Shown one piece after another: positions 53,431-64,000 of a DNA stretch of 64,000 nt. Source of the DNA: Candidula unifasciata (Eukaryota; Mollusca; Gastropoda; Stylommatophora; Geomitridae); assembly GCA_905116865.2 (NCBI GenBank), contig CAJHNH020007924.1, forward strand, positions 62,001 to 126,000, given 5' to 3'. Position 1 is the first letter of the stretch. Each line of letters opens with the position of its first letter. The notes below the pieces were generated by a model. That model saw only the letters and a program-made list of their open reading frames with translations. It did no database searches and was not told the origin of the DNA. The position numbers were made by a program, and so were the translations under genes.

Positions 53431-53639
53431 TCAATGCCAAGTTTGCAAGCAAGTGTATTACTATTTTCATCCCACACAGTTCTTAAGTTCACCTGTTGTC
53501 AGTGAAGTCATTTTATTTTATTGTAATACAAATCCAAGATATAACAATCCAAGATATAACAACAACAACAACAAAAATGGTGCTGTCTCTAATTAAAGTT
53601 GGCTGCAAATTATCCACTGCTAACTATGGGAACATTATA

Positions 53640-53815
53640 TGATAAAGATGCAACCTCTTCCATGGAGCCACTCTGGTACCACTGCCAAAAAGCCACCAGA
53701 ACGGGGTAATTATTTTTCTAAATTCCCATGCTGCAGGGGTCTAACCCTGGTAGACATTGGGGATTGCATTGTAAAACCATTTCTCTAACTTCTAAGCCAC
53801 AAGGCCATATCTCTG
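53640..53815 (-). mobile_element. tRNA-derived SINE (family 3), copy 2
   Basis: The minus-strand head GGCCTTGTGGCTTAGAAGTT and box-B-like CAGGGTTAGACCCC flank a ~50-bp gap. The body has TACCACTGCCAAAA and CCACCAG, as at 9100-9345. Confidence 0.6.
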
Positions 53816-54325
53816 TCTGCAGAGCTTAAAAGGTAAAAAAGATAGAAAGGATTAAACTAACAGATCAGTAATCTCCTTTTTGTAGTTATTTTTAATAATT
53901 TTTTTTTTTTTTACTGTGAAGGCCTCCTGAAATGGCTTCTAGTGTTCTCTGGGAAGCTAAATAAAAGGGTCACAACCTTGTGGCAATTCTTTAAAAAAAA
54001 ATTTTTTTTTTAAACACTGTTTATATGTTTTTAAAATAGTACTTATTCCTTCGTTAGTAACTTACTGCTTTTCTAAACTAACAGACTTGTTCAAAACCAT
54101 TATTCATTGCTCTTCTTAACTACCAAACTTGATCAAAACCATCTTGCATTGTTTTTTCAAACTATTAAACCCAATGAAAATTATCTTGTGAAATAATAAT
54201 ACTATTTTGCAATATCTTTCACAGCTACAAACAAAACCAACATCATCCTGATGTAAAAAAAAAAAAAAAATAGTGAATTATCATTCCTACAAAACGCCCA
54301 AACAAAATGCTTAGTTAAAATATTT

Positions 54326-54900
54326 ATCTATCTATCTATCTATTGTCTTCTTCACTTTTACCGGGTTGCAGCCAAGTGTCGTGGTTTAAAATATTTGTTC
54401 TGTGCCTCTCGCGTGATTTGAGTGACAGTTTTCTGGATCTTCTGGCCGTATTCAGCTACTCCATCTATCCATTTTTTCCTGGGTCTTCCTCTGGCCTTTC
54501 TTCCCGATGTTCTATTGTAAAAGGCCTTATAGGCAATCTGATCCGGTTGCATTCTTACTAAATGACCAAACCACTTCATTCTGTTTTTCAATATGTTCCA
54601 TGCATGCTCTTGTTCCAACTTTGTCTCTAATGCTGACATTTGTGACTCTGTCTCTTCGTGTATTGTTGGTGACTCTTCGGAGACATCGCATTTCATACGT
54701 AGTTATTTTTTGCAAATGTGATTTGTTCATTGTCCACATTTGGCACTGATAACATGACGTAGGGATGAAAATGCTGTTGATCATCCGTTGTTTGGCTGGT
54801 AACGAGATCTTTGGATGACGAAGAAGTGGGGCCAGTTGGTAGTTGACTGCATTGGCTTTTTGAACTCTAGCCTGTATCTCTTTATCGAGTAAATATATAA
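54326..54900 (-). mobile_element. LINE polymerase C-terminus with (TAGA)n tail
   Basis: Two minus frames carry QMWTMNKSHLQKITTYEMRC, LRRVTNNTRRDRVTN and SIRDKVGT (54784-54527). After a shift, MKWFGHLVRMQPDQI, RKARGRPRKKWIDGV and the end HLAATR with stop follow (54696-54358). The reading then meets an (ATAG)n run at 54326-54345, probably the element's simple-repeat 3' tail. 5'-truncated, with no catalytic motifs. Confidence 0.85.
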
Positions 54901-56387
54901 TTAATTACAAACATTAATAGATGACAAATGCACGATTAACAGAACAAACAGGGCAAAAATTAAATCAAGCTCAACTTTTCTCCACAACTATCTCATTAAA
55001 ACAACCAAACATAAAACTGTCTCCCCCATATTCTGGATGCAGGCTGTTCTAACTTTCCTAATTCTATGACATAATTAATTTACAGTAATTATAATTTATA
55101 ATAGGATTTGGTACAGAAAGATTGAAGACCCATGAAATTGCTGGAATCCGGTCAGTGACAAACTGTGTCTGTAACTTAACTTGGTCTAGTACAAGTACTG
55201 AATACTTGAGTGTGTTTGGTCATCTATTGAACAGGCAACCAATTTCTGCCAATGTACTTGGTATAAAATCAGTTAAGACAAGTAAAACCATTCATGTCAC
55301 ATAAAACAAGGATTTTCAACCTGATGTGGTCCTGTGCCCAAAGAAACCATCACCCTGTTTTTCATGTTTAATTTCTAGTGGGCTTTCTATAGACAGATCT
55401 AGCGACTAAAACAACAGAAAGTGCTGCTGTGATGAACTTAAATCTGTGCAGACAATGTCTTTCAGCAGGTGCAACAACTAGAAACATCTGTCTGGCTACA
55501 CATTATCTCTTCACAAGTTTCTCTATACAGTCTGGCCTGTTTGAGATCGATCATGCACCCATGACCATCTGAATACAGTTTTGATGACATGATATACATA
55601 TGTGTGAGACACATGTGGAGTTCTGACATCAAGGGTGAGCCAATATATCAGTCACCCTAGTGTGGATTAGAGACACTGTTCACCTACCTGGTCATCTGTA
55701 CCCTACTCAAAAAAAGCTACCACAGAAGAATATCTCAGTAAGATTATATTTACAGTGACTGGATTATCTAGAGCACACCACAAATGAGGAGTCGGATATT
55801 ATGCAGGATTAAATAAATTACATGGGTAATCCTCCTTGATCCATGATATATCTTTTTAATAAAATATCTGTGATGACGTATGTACATCATATCAAAAGTA
55901 ATGTCTGAAATGTGGAGTTTAACATGTGAAATAATCAAGCAGGTTTTCTTTAAAGAGATCATATTCCCCCGCATAAATCAATCAAGTCTCTTCCAACCTA
56001 TGTATGATGGTGATACCATATGATGGTGATAAACACAAATCAGCACACAGTAACAAATGACACAAACATATATACTGGCATCATGATGGCAGATAACAAT
56101 GGCTGATGAATGTCACAGGTTTGTAGACATTTACACAAGGGAGATGAATGTTAGGTAAACTGTCATCTGTGTTACAAAGTTACAAAGACAAGTGGGCAGG
56201 AGCAAACAGAACAAATGCATTCAGCAGCTGCAGACAGTTCTTTCAATCAGTGACTTGTTCACATTACACCAAGGGCTGAGATTCCTGGACCGTGCAGAAG
56301 CATCCATGTCACCCAGATTGCACATGTCACATTGGCTTGTCCCTGTGGTCTCACTCGGCACATCTACCAGCAAGCACACAGCACATG
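54901..56387. other. Interval downstream of the PKI gene, no further gene seen
   Basis: AT-rich. Short frames at 55122-55304 and 55768-55974 lack domains. The PKI 3' untranslated region must start here, but no confident polyadenylation signal was assigned. Confidence 0.45.
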
Positions 56388-56470
56388 CTAAGACTTGGAT
56401 GATGATGGACACTTCTCTGGTGGACATGAAGCACTCGACTGACCTCCTTCAGCTGAGCCCGTTTTGGGAT
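56388..56470 (-). CDS. PKI (cAMP-dependent protein kinase inhibitor), last coding exon
   Basis: The acceptor GTGTTAAACACTTCAG is followed by AT, completing a GAT codon split across the intron, then 26 codons and TAG. The product is a Ser/Gly/Pro/Glu-rich, disordered tail (PKTGSAEGGQSSAS, ending PSSSKS), comparable to the acidic, serine-rich end of vertebrate PKI (AAKSES in human PKIA). The total of 75 residues matches the ~76 of the family. Longer frames on both strands over this exon (plus 56192-56689; minus 56427-56221) are shadows. Confidence 0.8.
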
Positions 56471-57239
56471 CTGAAGTGTTTAACACATAAAAACAGCTCT
56501 CAAACAAATGCCAATGGACAGAACATACAGTTAATTCAACCATTATTACATTTCTTAAAAAACAGGAGGTTAGGAAAAGAAGCCGGCGGTGGAAAGCATG
56601 GACACTCGAAACATTTTTTTTTTAATCAAAGTATAATTATAATATCCTTTCACTGCAATCCAAAGGGCAAAAGACAGAAGAAAACCTAAAACATACAGAG
56701 AAGAGAATTACAGACCAAGATGAATAATTATAGAAAGGAAATGGAATGGTCAGTAGGAGATGACATGAAAACAGGACAATCTAGTGAATGCTGTGAGGAC
56801 CTATCACAGGCTCAACACAAATACAGAGGTTCTGAAGAGATGAAGAATACTGGGTTCTAATCAAGTTGAACGGAGTACAATGAGAGTAACTTCCCATTCC
56901 CACTGATGCTGCGATCTGGTATAGCACTTGCACTATGTCGCAGGGGTGAGTCCTAGGTAGCACGACGGTATGCAGTGTATAAACGAGGCTGCATACTGTT
57001 GTGGGACATAGGTTGAGGCTATGGAGTTGGGGGGGGGGGGGGGGGTGTTTAGTTGGGGTTAGTCTTACCTGTATCGTTAAAAGCTCACAGCACAGAAGAC
57101 GTGATATTGCCAGCCGCTGACAACAAGAAGTAAAATACGACTCGCTACCCCTGACACCCCTGGACATAGTGCGAGTGCTACACCAGATTGAGGCATCAAT
57201 GGACAGGGAAGTCACTCTCATTGTGGGCCCCTTATCATG

Positions 57240-57525
57240 TGATGTACTGAATACATTCTTCCTCTTGGCATTCACTGGCTGTAAACTCTGGCAGAAAGTT
57301 CTGGCTACTCGCCCAGTTCTGGACTTTAGCCTTGTTCTAGAGCTTGAGTTGTGTATGTACATCCATTTTACAGATCTGGTTTATTTCTCTGCAGACTGCT
57401 GGTTAGCTGCCTCTCAGGCAGATGCACTCTGACTTAGAAATAATTAGCCTTATTTATTTGACTTTTACAACATGCTTGTCAGAGGAGCAATGGGTCTAAT
57501 ACAGCCTCCTTCCCCCCAACTCTGC
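57240..57525 (-). mobile_element. Interspersed repeat family 1, copy 9 (PKI intron)
   Basis: TTCTTCCTCTT, TTCACTGGCTGTAAACTCTG, GCAGACTGCTGGTTAGCTGC and CTCTCAGGCAGATGCACTCT match the family in reverse. It lies within the intron between the two PKI coding exons. A 17-G run lies at 57029-57045 to its left. Confidence 0.83.
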
Positions 57526-58278
57526 ACTGAATGTTAGTCTCTAGGATCTTGAGATAGTCGCAGTGTCTTGCTGACAAAATATACTTTCACATCTCACAGT
57601 GTTATATAACTTGACAGTGAACTGATATGATACAATGATTCCCATACCAGTCTCTAGACAGGACATAAACTGAGGGAAAAAACTCATTGTAGCATAACTA
57701 AAATATCTTTTTACTGGAACCCACAGGCTAAATGATAGTAAGAAACCTGGACTGACTAAACCTGACAATAAAGATATGAACAGGAGACAGTGGACTGACA
57801 ATATAAGATGATTATAGTCTTTAGACTGGCTAAATAAGACAATGAGGAGTGATTATGGATTTAAGAACTGACATCACAGCATGCCAAATATACTAGATGC
57901 TACATCTATGGCAGTAAACATCTTGAGAGTAGATGCTGACTGTTCTAGATGCATACTGGTTGAGCGCAGACTGTACTGCTCCCAAACTTTATTTTTTGTT
58001 GGATCCACACATAATTCTAAATTGACGTAACACAGGAATGCATAATGTGCAGTGACGTTGATTAGGATAACATAATATAACACATATGACTTCATGTGTT
58101 TGCCTTGCACTCTCACAGTTATGGGTTTGTTTCACATACCTGTTTTTCGGTTCACAGGTCCAGTTTTCACTGGGGATTGCTACTAAATCTACGAAGTTCA
58201 TACTTTATGGAGCCCTCGGCATCTCAAGAAGATGAGTGAAGATGCTAAAAACTTCATGCAACATACATGTATTCTCAC

Positions 58279-58477
58279 CTGTTACAGACAACTTGTCAAA
58301 TGAGAAGTCCATGCCAGCTGTTGAAACACTACCGGTGCGGGGATCGGAAATGTCAACAACAGCATTGCGTCTGCCAGTGCGGCCGGTACTGATGAAGTCT
58401 TCCACTGCCACGCTTGGATCCATTGTGTCCTGATCATTGGTTGATGCACTGGGCTCCTTGTTTTTTCCTGTGGGCAC
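58279..58477 (-). CDS. PKI (cAMP-dependent protein kinase inhibitor), first coding exon
   Basis: The acceptor ATGTAAAATCATCCAG lies at 58478 and donor CAG|GTGAGA at 58278. The probable start ATG is at 58423, eight residues before DFI as in human PKIA; the exon is also open upstream of it, so a longer N-terminus is possible. The motif DFISTGRTGRRNAVVDI matches the PKI pseudosubstrate region (DFIASGRTGRRNAIHDI): Phe docks in a hydrophobic pocket, Arg-Arg mimics the substrate and Ala occupies the phospho-acceptor site. A hydrophobic pattern, MDFSFDKLSV, sits where vertebrate PKI has its nuclear export signal. PKI binds free PKA catalytic subunit and carries it out of the nucleus. Confidence 0.92.
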
Positions 58478-59160
58478 CTGGATGATTTTACATCAAAACA
58501 AGATAATTGTCAACAATGGCCAAATCTCTGTCAACAAATATTAACAGGCTTTAATTCTCTGCCTCAAAGGCAAGTATCAATTGACATTTGGTGTTTGAAG
58601 TATAGGCATTAAAACTCTAGGCAGATTTTTATTCCAGAGGGAAGAATTGATAAGGAAATTAACATATGATGTGCAAAATCAAATCGGATATTGGGCAACC
58701 ACCACTTTTGACACATAGAGCGTCACCTTTGTCTACCAAGAAAGTTATTTTTCTGAAAGTCCATGCTGTGTGGTGTTGGTAGTCATATCTATTCACAACC
58801 TTATATCTCATGTACTTTCAATCAAATCTAACAAAGATTATCCTTCATGCTATGATGTCAAACTGTCCAGCATCTTTTCTCTAGGTCTCCCTCTGCCTCT
58901 CCTCCCCTGCAATTTTCCTACTGTCACAACAAAATATTCAAGTTTTCTCCTTCTCATCACATGATCAAAGAATGCAGACTGTCTTTTTCTGATGTGGACA
59001 ATCAGTTCTCTTCCTGAGTCAGTTTATTTCAAGACATCCTCATTAATCTTTTTTATCTGTCCATGGTATTGTCATCATTCATCTACAAAACCTTATCTCC
59101 GCTGCTTCCAAATAATTTTTCACTAATCTACCAACTGTCCATGATTCACTTCAGTAAACC
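58478..59160. other. Interval 5' of the PKI exon, no gene seen
   Basis: Should contain intron or promoter of the PKI gene. No upstream exon could be identified. The plus frame 58770-58964 has no domain, though a CTCTAGGTCTCCCTCTGCCT stretch resembles reverse-strand LINE ends. Confidence 0.4.
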
Positions 59161-59164
59161 AAGA

Positions 59165-59360
59165 TAGAATTTATATAGTTAAAAATAAGGAAATTAGAGG
59201 AAGACTAGGACTTAAACCAGTCGTTAAAAAACAAGAGATGTGATGGTTTGGCCGTTTGACAATCATGCCTTGGTACCAACTGCCACAGACAGTCACACTG
59301 AATAAATACAATGAACCAAATTGTAGATATCCTATAGATGGAGTCTGTAGAGAGTTATAG
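59165..59360 (+). mobile_element. LINE C-terminal remnant
   Basis: The plus frame NKEIRGRLGLKPVVKKQEMW, then WFGRLTIMPWYQLPQT, matches the I-R-x-R-L-G-x-x-P-V ... W-F-G-H-x-x-R-M-P end of a LINE polymerase. Same family as 8150-8260. Confidence 0.7.
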
Positions 59361-59379
59361 AGAGTTAAATTGGACACGC

Positions 59380-59652
59380 GTCACCATATGGGTTCTTGGG
59401 CTCATTACAGTAAAAACAACAACAGACCCACTGCCTTCCAAACAGGTTTGTGTTAATAATCAACTAATTAGGGGTCTTCTGTGAAGTCGAAGTGCATCTG
59501 CCTGAGAGGCAGGGAACCAACAGTTTGCAAACAAATAATATAAAATGAATAACAGCCTTAGATAATGATCTAGGTTCTGGAACAAGACAAGAAGTGGATG
59601 AAATAGAACTTTCTGCCAGAGTTAACAGCAAGTGAAAGCAAAAAAGAAGAAT
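59380..59652 (+). mobile_element. Interspersed repeat family 1, copy 10
   Basis: CAACAACAGACCCACTGCCT, AATCAACTAATTAGGGGTCT, AAGTGCATCTGCCTGAGAGG, AGGTTCTGGAACAAGAC and AACTTTCTGCCAGAGTTAAC, with an AAAAAAGAAGAA tail. Nearly full length. Confidence 0.85.
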
Positions 59653-59867
59653 AAACTGGGCATGTCATGTGGACGTTAAAATATTCAATGTTAAGACAGA
59701 ATAAGTATTCTCTATGATGCACACTGCAATATTAATTTGTACACCATCCACTATCATATCACAGATCCCATCGATTCTTTACAATGTGAACAAATTCAAC
59801 AATCTTTCAAACCTGATAAACAGCTAGGTCAAGGACCCTGTTTACGTCAATAGCATAGTGGGCATAT

Positions 59868-60102
59868 GATGCTAGACCCATATTTTTCTACCTCAATTAG
59901 CCTCAATGGGTGATGTGGTCAACAAAATGTTGGCCGCTTTTATTTCCCAGGACTTTACCTTGTACCCATATTAGGCTGGGTCAACCTGGGAGCTTAAGTC
60001 ATTGGGGAAAAAAACAGTAAAAAAAAAAAGACAAATGTCGATTCAAACCCAAGACCTTTGGGATGGCCAGCGCATTCTAGCAGCTACACCACAATGACCT
60101 CC
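59868..60102 (-). mobile_element. tRNA-derived SINE (family 2), copy 3
   Basis: The minus-strand head GGAGGTCATTGTGGTGTAGC (A-box-like) and GGTCTTGGGTTTGAATCGAC (B box) are 35-45 bp apart. The body GATGTGGTCAACAAAATGTT..TTTTATTTCCCAGGACTTTA matches the two copies in EXOSC6 introns. This copy has the best-preserved box B. Confidence 0.85.
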
Positions 60103-60119
60103 TTCAAACCTGATAGTTT

Positions 60120-60440
60120 TGCAGATCAGATCAGAACACTCAATACAACATTTAAAAAATGATAATTTCACAGAACACACAATACAACAATTCAAACCTG
60201 ATAGTTTCACAGAAAACACAATACAACATATCAAACCTCTTAATTTCATAGAACTCACAATGCAACACTTCAAACCTCACAGTTCCAAAGAATACACAAC
60301 ACAAAATTTCAAGCCTGATAGTTTCACAAATCAGAACATACAATACAACATTTTAAACCTGATAGTTTCAAAATCAGACCACATAATACAATATTTCAAA
60401 CCTGATAGTTTCACAAATCAGAACACATAATACAATATTT
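60120..60440. repeat. ~39-bp minisatellite
   Basis: About eight units around ACAATACAACATTTCAAACC plus TGATAGTTTCACAGAACAC. Length varies by 1-4 bp. The frames 60043-60430 on both strands are artefacts. Confidence 0.9.
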
Positions 60441-63235
60441 GAGTCCTATTACTGATAGGATAGGCTGCTGAGTCTAGACTGTAACTAGTCTCCATACTTG
60501 ACTATCAACAGATAATACACACTATCCCACACTGAACTGACAAGCCCACTTGCCTAGAAAACTAAATCTTCTCTCTACCTCTGTCCTGACTACAATAGTG
60601 TGCTATCAGCAGCTCATACAATCTACACAATAAAACCACTCTTCATGCCAATCTGGCTCAGATAGCGCTCTCCTGCGCCACAACAAACCCCTAACCACTT
60701 GACTCTCACAAATGGCTGGTTACTCAGTGTGTGCTGAGTACTTCCTGTACACACAGCAGCCAGTTGTTTTCCTACAAGGAATGTCAAAGTGCACACACAT
60801 GCCACTCACATTGTTTCCATAGCAAGGGAACTGAACCACATGCAACAATGGAATATGGGCCATTCTTTGCCAAAAGCCACATTTATTAGCAGGCTGCCGT
60901 TATTATCACATGTCAATAAAAGTGATCAATCCTATTAGGTTCTATTTTTAGAAGTTTTATTACCAAATAGCCAGTGCATAATCACAATGGCAGCAAATTT
61001 ATAACTTCCTATGCATAGCCCCCAGACTGGATCGTGAAAGGGGAAGTAGAAAAAAACTCTTAGAGGATGCAGGCTGTATGAAAAGCGGGACGGTATAGCG
61101 ACTCAGCAGAGAGGAAAACGAGTATCACATGCCTACAAAAGACATCATCACTTGCCAAGTCTATCATCATCCACCAATAAGTAGCATACTGAACTCAAAA
61201 GATGATTAGCCATTTGTTCAGAAATTAGACGAACCATACAATAATCATATTTCTTCAATGAGATGACTGCAAGATCTGGAAGTATGTTTTTACTGCCTGT
61301 ATTTACCCCCCTTTTTTAGGGTGGTTGAAGAAAAGGGAGGCCTTGAGCCTAAGGATTTAGGGCCCTATGGCTAGTGCTGTCACCATGAACTGTGCACATT
61401 AGGATTTTATTTTTGCCGCATGCAAAAACAAATCCATTACCTTATCAAGGATTTGGAGATAATGGGGTAGTAGTAGTAGATTTTTACCCCACCAGGACAA
61501 CACACAAGCGATAAACACCCAATGACACAAAGTGCCACCATGTGGACGAGGATCACCATGGAGAGGTTCCAGAAACCGAGTTCAGCCATTAGGCCATATT
61601 TATGGCTGGGCTATATTGCCGCCCCTGGCATGAGCCAGAGTAGGGCTTCAAATAACAAAAAATTGCATCCTAAAAAGGACGGCTATATATTGACACGTAA
61701 GGTAATGGGGTCAAATCCAGTATGTACAATACTGTCAGTTGTTGTCTGACGGTGTGTTTCTGATTTTACTGTTCTCGTTTCTTTGATGTTAATTGAAACC
61801 TTCAAAATTAATATGTTTATAATGTAATGATATGGGTATTTAATGTTAGAAAAGATGCAAGCAAACAATCAAATTTGGGTGTGTCTCAAGAAATAGAATA
61901 GGATCATCCAAGTTAAACTGTTCATAAGATCCAACATAAGCCTTTCCGAGGATGACTCAACTTTAACGGAAGGGATAAATCTATAAAAAATTCCATGGGA
62001 GGGACATATTCAATATAAACTTTCACATCTACATAAACTTTAAAAGGAGGAATATAACTTATACCTTTTACAGGAGGGAAACTACTCAGCATACAATGAT
62101 AATCATCATAATCATTGTGTCATATAAGGCTCAAAGTTTATTCTTCCAGCATACATTATATTAGCAGGGGTAAGAGGAATACCTACAACATTATCTGGAG
62201 GAATAACTAAGTAAATACACCAGATCATCTTATCTCAAAATGATACAACCTAATAAATGGTGCAGTGCATTCTGAGTATCTAACATGGGAGTTCATATTT
62301 TTCCTTCCTGAACTAAAGCTCCACAAACTAAAGAATTCAGGGAAATCTCACAGCAAACAACCAAATATATTAAAATACAAGTACAATACTCAATGTAATC
62401 TGCAAATGTAGATGGGGAACAAAAATTAAATAAACCAAAAATCAAAGTAAAAGGTTTCTGATCATGTAGCATAAATCACATTTAATTTGTTTTAATGGGT
62501 TGTCTGATCTAATATAAACTAAAATGTGTAGTAAAAAATCAAGACATGCAACAGAAACTAAATACTGCTAAAGATCTAAAACATAAAAAATAAAGGAAAT
62601 ATCTGTTAAAGAAAATTGCACCCTTACACAAACTAAATATTTCATAAAAGTACCTTATGACATTCAACATGAACCAAAATAAATGTACAAAAGCACTGAT
62701 AAAAAGAGGCTACAGCATAAGCTTAGTTTCAGATCTATTTTAAAAAAATGTTTTGTGATACACAACAGAAATTAACTTTACCTATAAAAATATCTCAGGG
62801 CACAGAGGTACCAAAAACATATAAACAAATCTCATAACATAAAAACAAAAATATCTTAGGAAAAGGTAACAAGAAATCAAAAGTTCATTGAAAGAGCTCA
62901 AAGAAACAACAAAAATCAGACATTTGAGTAAAACAGCCCACAGATATAACATAAATAAAATATTTCAGAAAAAAAAAACAACTTCATGACACAACACAAA
63001 TCAAAATATTTCACATAAAAAAAAAAAAAAATAGACCCACTGCTTCCTAACAAGAATGTAACACAGGACCATGTGATAACACATGTCAGGAGAACCAACT
63101 CATCACCATCATACAGACGGTAATTTGCAGAACACCGCTCACATCATGGCTGGCTCCCACGTAAGAGCAACCTCAATATCTCAGAGAAGACCAACTATCC
63201 ACTTAAATAAGTAAACAACTTGCAGCCTGAGCTGT
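60441..63235. other. Mostly AT-rich interval, no gene
   Basis: About 2.8 kb with no domain-bearing frame. A (CA)n tract lies at about 63258-63275. Near 63030 TAGACCCACTGCTTCCTAAC after an A-run looks like a short family 1 fragment. The frame 61522-61749 has no recognisable domain. Confidence 0.5.
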
Positions 63236-63359
63236 CTAGAGAAGAAAACAAAAAAAAACACACACACACACACACATGCAGATTACCAAAATCTGCCATT
63301 GACTAAAGCACAGACTAGCAAGAGCAATAAAGACAGGATCTTGTTGTTGACATATTCAT

Positions 63360-63870
63360 GGCATTGTGGTGCTGGGGTGTCTGTGGATTACCTACCTCCC
63401 CGGGCAGCAGCTAGAAATGCCCTGTCCCAGTTCTAAAGGAAATATGGGTTGTGTTTCTGCCTTCCCCTTTAACACGTAGCTAAGGTGGGGCTCACAGTGT
63501 GCTCATTCCCCGCCACCAGATTGCCTGCAGGTTTCGCTGAGCTCTTCATGGCTTTAAGCATGGCCTAAGCATGAGTAGTTAGGGCAACTGGATCATCACG
63601 TCCTGAGTCCCTGTGCCTTCACGATAGTTTCCGGTATTCAGGGGGGTTAGCATACTTGTTTCCATTCCTAAGACTGTTCAGCACACCTCTGGCTCCTCCC
63701 CTCCCACAAGGGGCAGTACGGTGTGGTGCACCGGGTTTATTATCGAGGTTTGCTCCTCTAGATCCATTGTGTTTTGCCTGGGGATTCGCACCCCCAGTTA
63801 CCAGGACTACCTCGGGGAGGCTGTGACACTTCGCCACGCACAATGGTCTTGAGGTAAGAGAAGTTTTGCT
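63360..63870. other. GC-rich block near the window end
   Basis: Markedly richer in GC than the preceding 3 kb. It holds a 74-codon minus frame (63843-63619) with HRTAPCGRGGARGVLNSLRN and KYANPPEYRKLS. A retroelement 5' region or a gene exon are both possible. The frame was not recognised and the block may continue beyond the window. Confidence 0.35.
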
Positions 63871-64000
63871 AGGTCAAGAGGCTGACACCACAATGGACGC
63901 TCCTTTTGTGAACAGATATTCACTAGACCTAGGGTGAAGTAAGGGGGGGGGGGGAGGGAACCCACTACCCACAACACCAACACTTCTACCCCCTGCCTCT

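Noticed and set aside
56192..56689. A 165-codon plus-strand frame as a gene
   Set aside because: It overlaps the PKI last exon on the opposite strand, has no recognisable domain and ends in low-complexity sequence.

Overview
The window looks like nuclear DNA from an invertebrate animal, most likely a gastropod mollusc. Genes are split by GT-AG introns. There is no operon-like structure, and most long open frames are tandem repeats or retrotransposon remnants. The mollusc call is an inference. It rests on the RNase H-bearing LINE families, which resemble those common in gastropods, and on a SPIN-type hAT element, a family reported from tetrapods, Rhodnius and the snail Lymnaea stagnalis.

Two host genes can be read with confidence, both on the minus strand. 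(1) An EXOSC6/MTR3 exosome-ring gene occupies about 26.3 to 10.4 kb. Eight exons (26272-26224, 24320-24242, 19719-19545, 18171-18111, 16953-16868, 14954-14886, 12279-12172, 10647-10546) join with matching phases and supply all but the first ~25-30 residues; a polyA signal lies at 10465-10460. (2) A small cAMP-dependent protein kinase inhibitor (PKI) gene has coding exons at 58423-58279 and 56470-56388 and gives a 75-residue protein. Two further exon-like minus-strand frames (25875-25642, 24068-23860) sit inside EXOSC6 introns and were not recognised.

Layout. 0-7.3 kb: minisatellites of 26-47 bp. 7.3-10.4 kb: SINE and LINE scraps. 10.4-26.3 kb: the EXOSC6 gene, whose introns carry minisatellites, SINEs, LINEs, a SPIN element nested in an older repeat, and a second hAT element with an 8-bp target duplication. 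26.4-33 kb: LINE fragments, a 31-bp minisatellite, (GA)n and (TA)n. 33.3-36 kb: a foldback element and a decayed piggyBac-like element (TTAA ends) containing another foldback. 37.2-40.6 kb: a three-level nest, with an I-like LINE carrying a 13-bp target duplication inside a TTAA miniature element, beside a restriction-endonuclease-like retroelement tail. 40.7-44.2 kb: a 45-bp satellite with higher-order structure, including a perfect 180-bp duplication. 44.7-54.9 kb: a 59-bp minisatellite and several LINE and SINE copies. 56.4-58.5 kb: the PKI gene. 59-64 kb: SINE and LINE copies, a 39-bp minisatellite, AT-rich sequence and a GC-rich terminal block.

The window is dominated by 5'-truncated LINE ends (about fifteen) and minisatellites (about seventeen). 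Several arrays are interrupted by later insertions, and one array appears to have grown out of LINE coding sequence. I saw no CRISPR array, prokaryotic operon or clearly new biochemical system.
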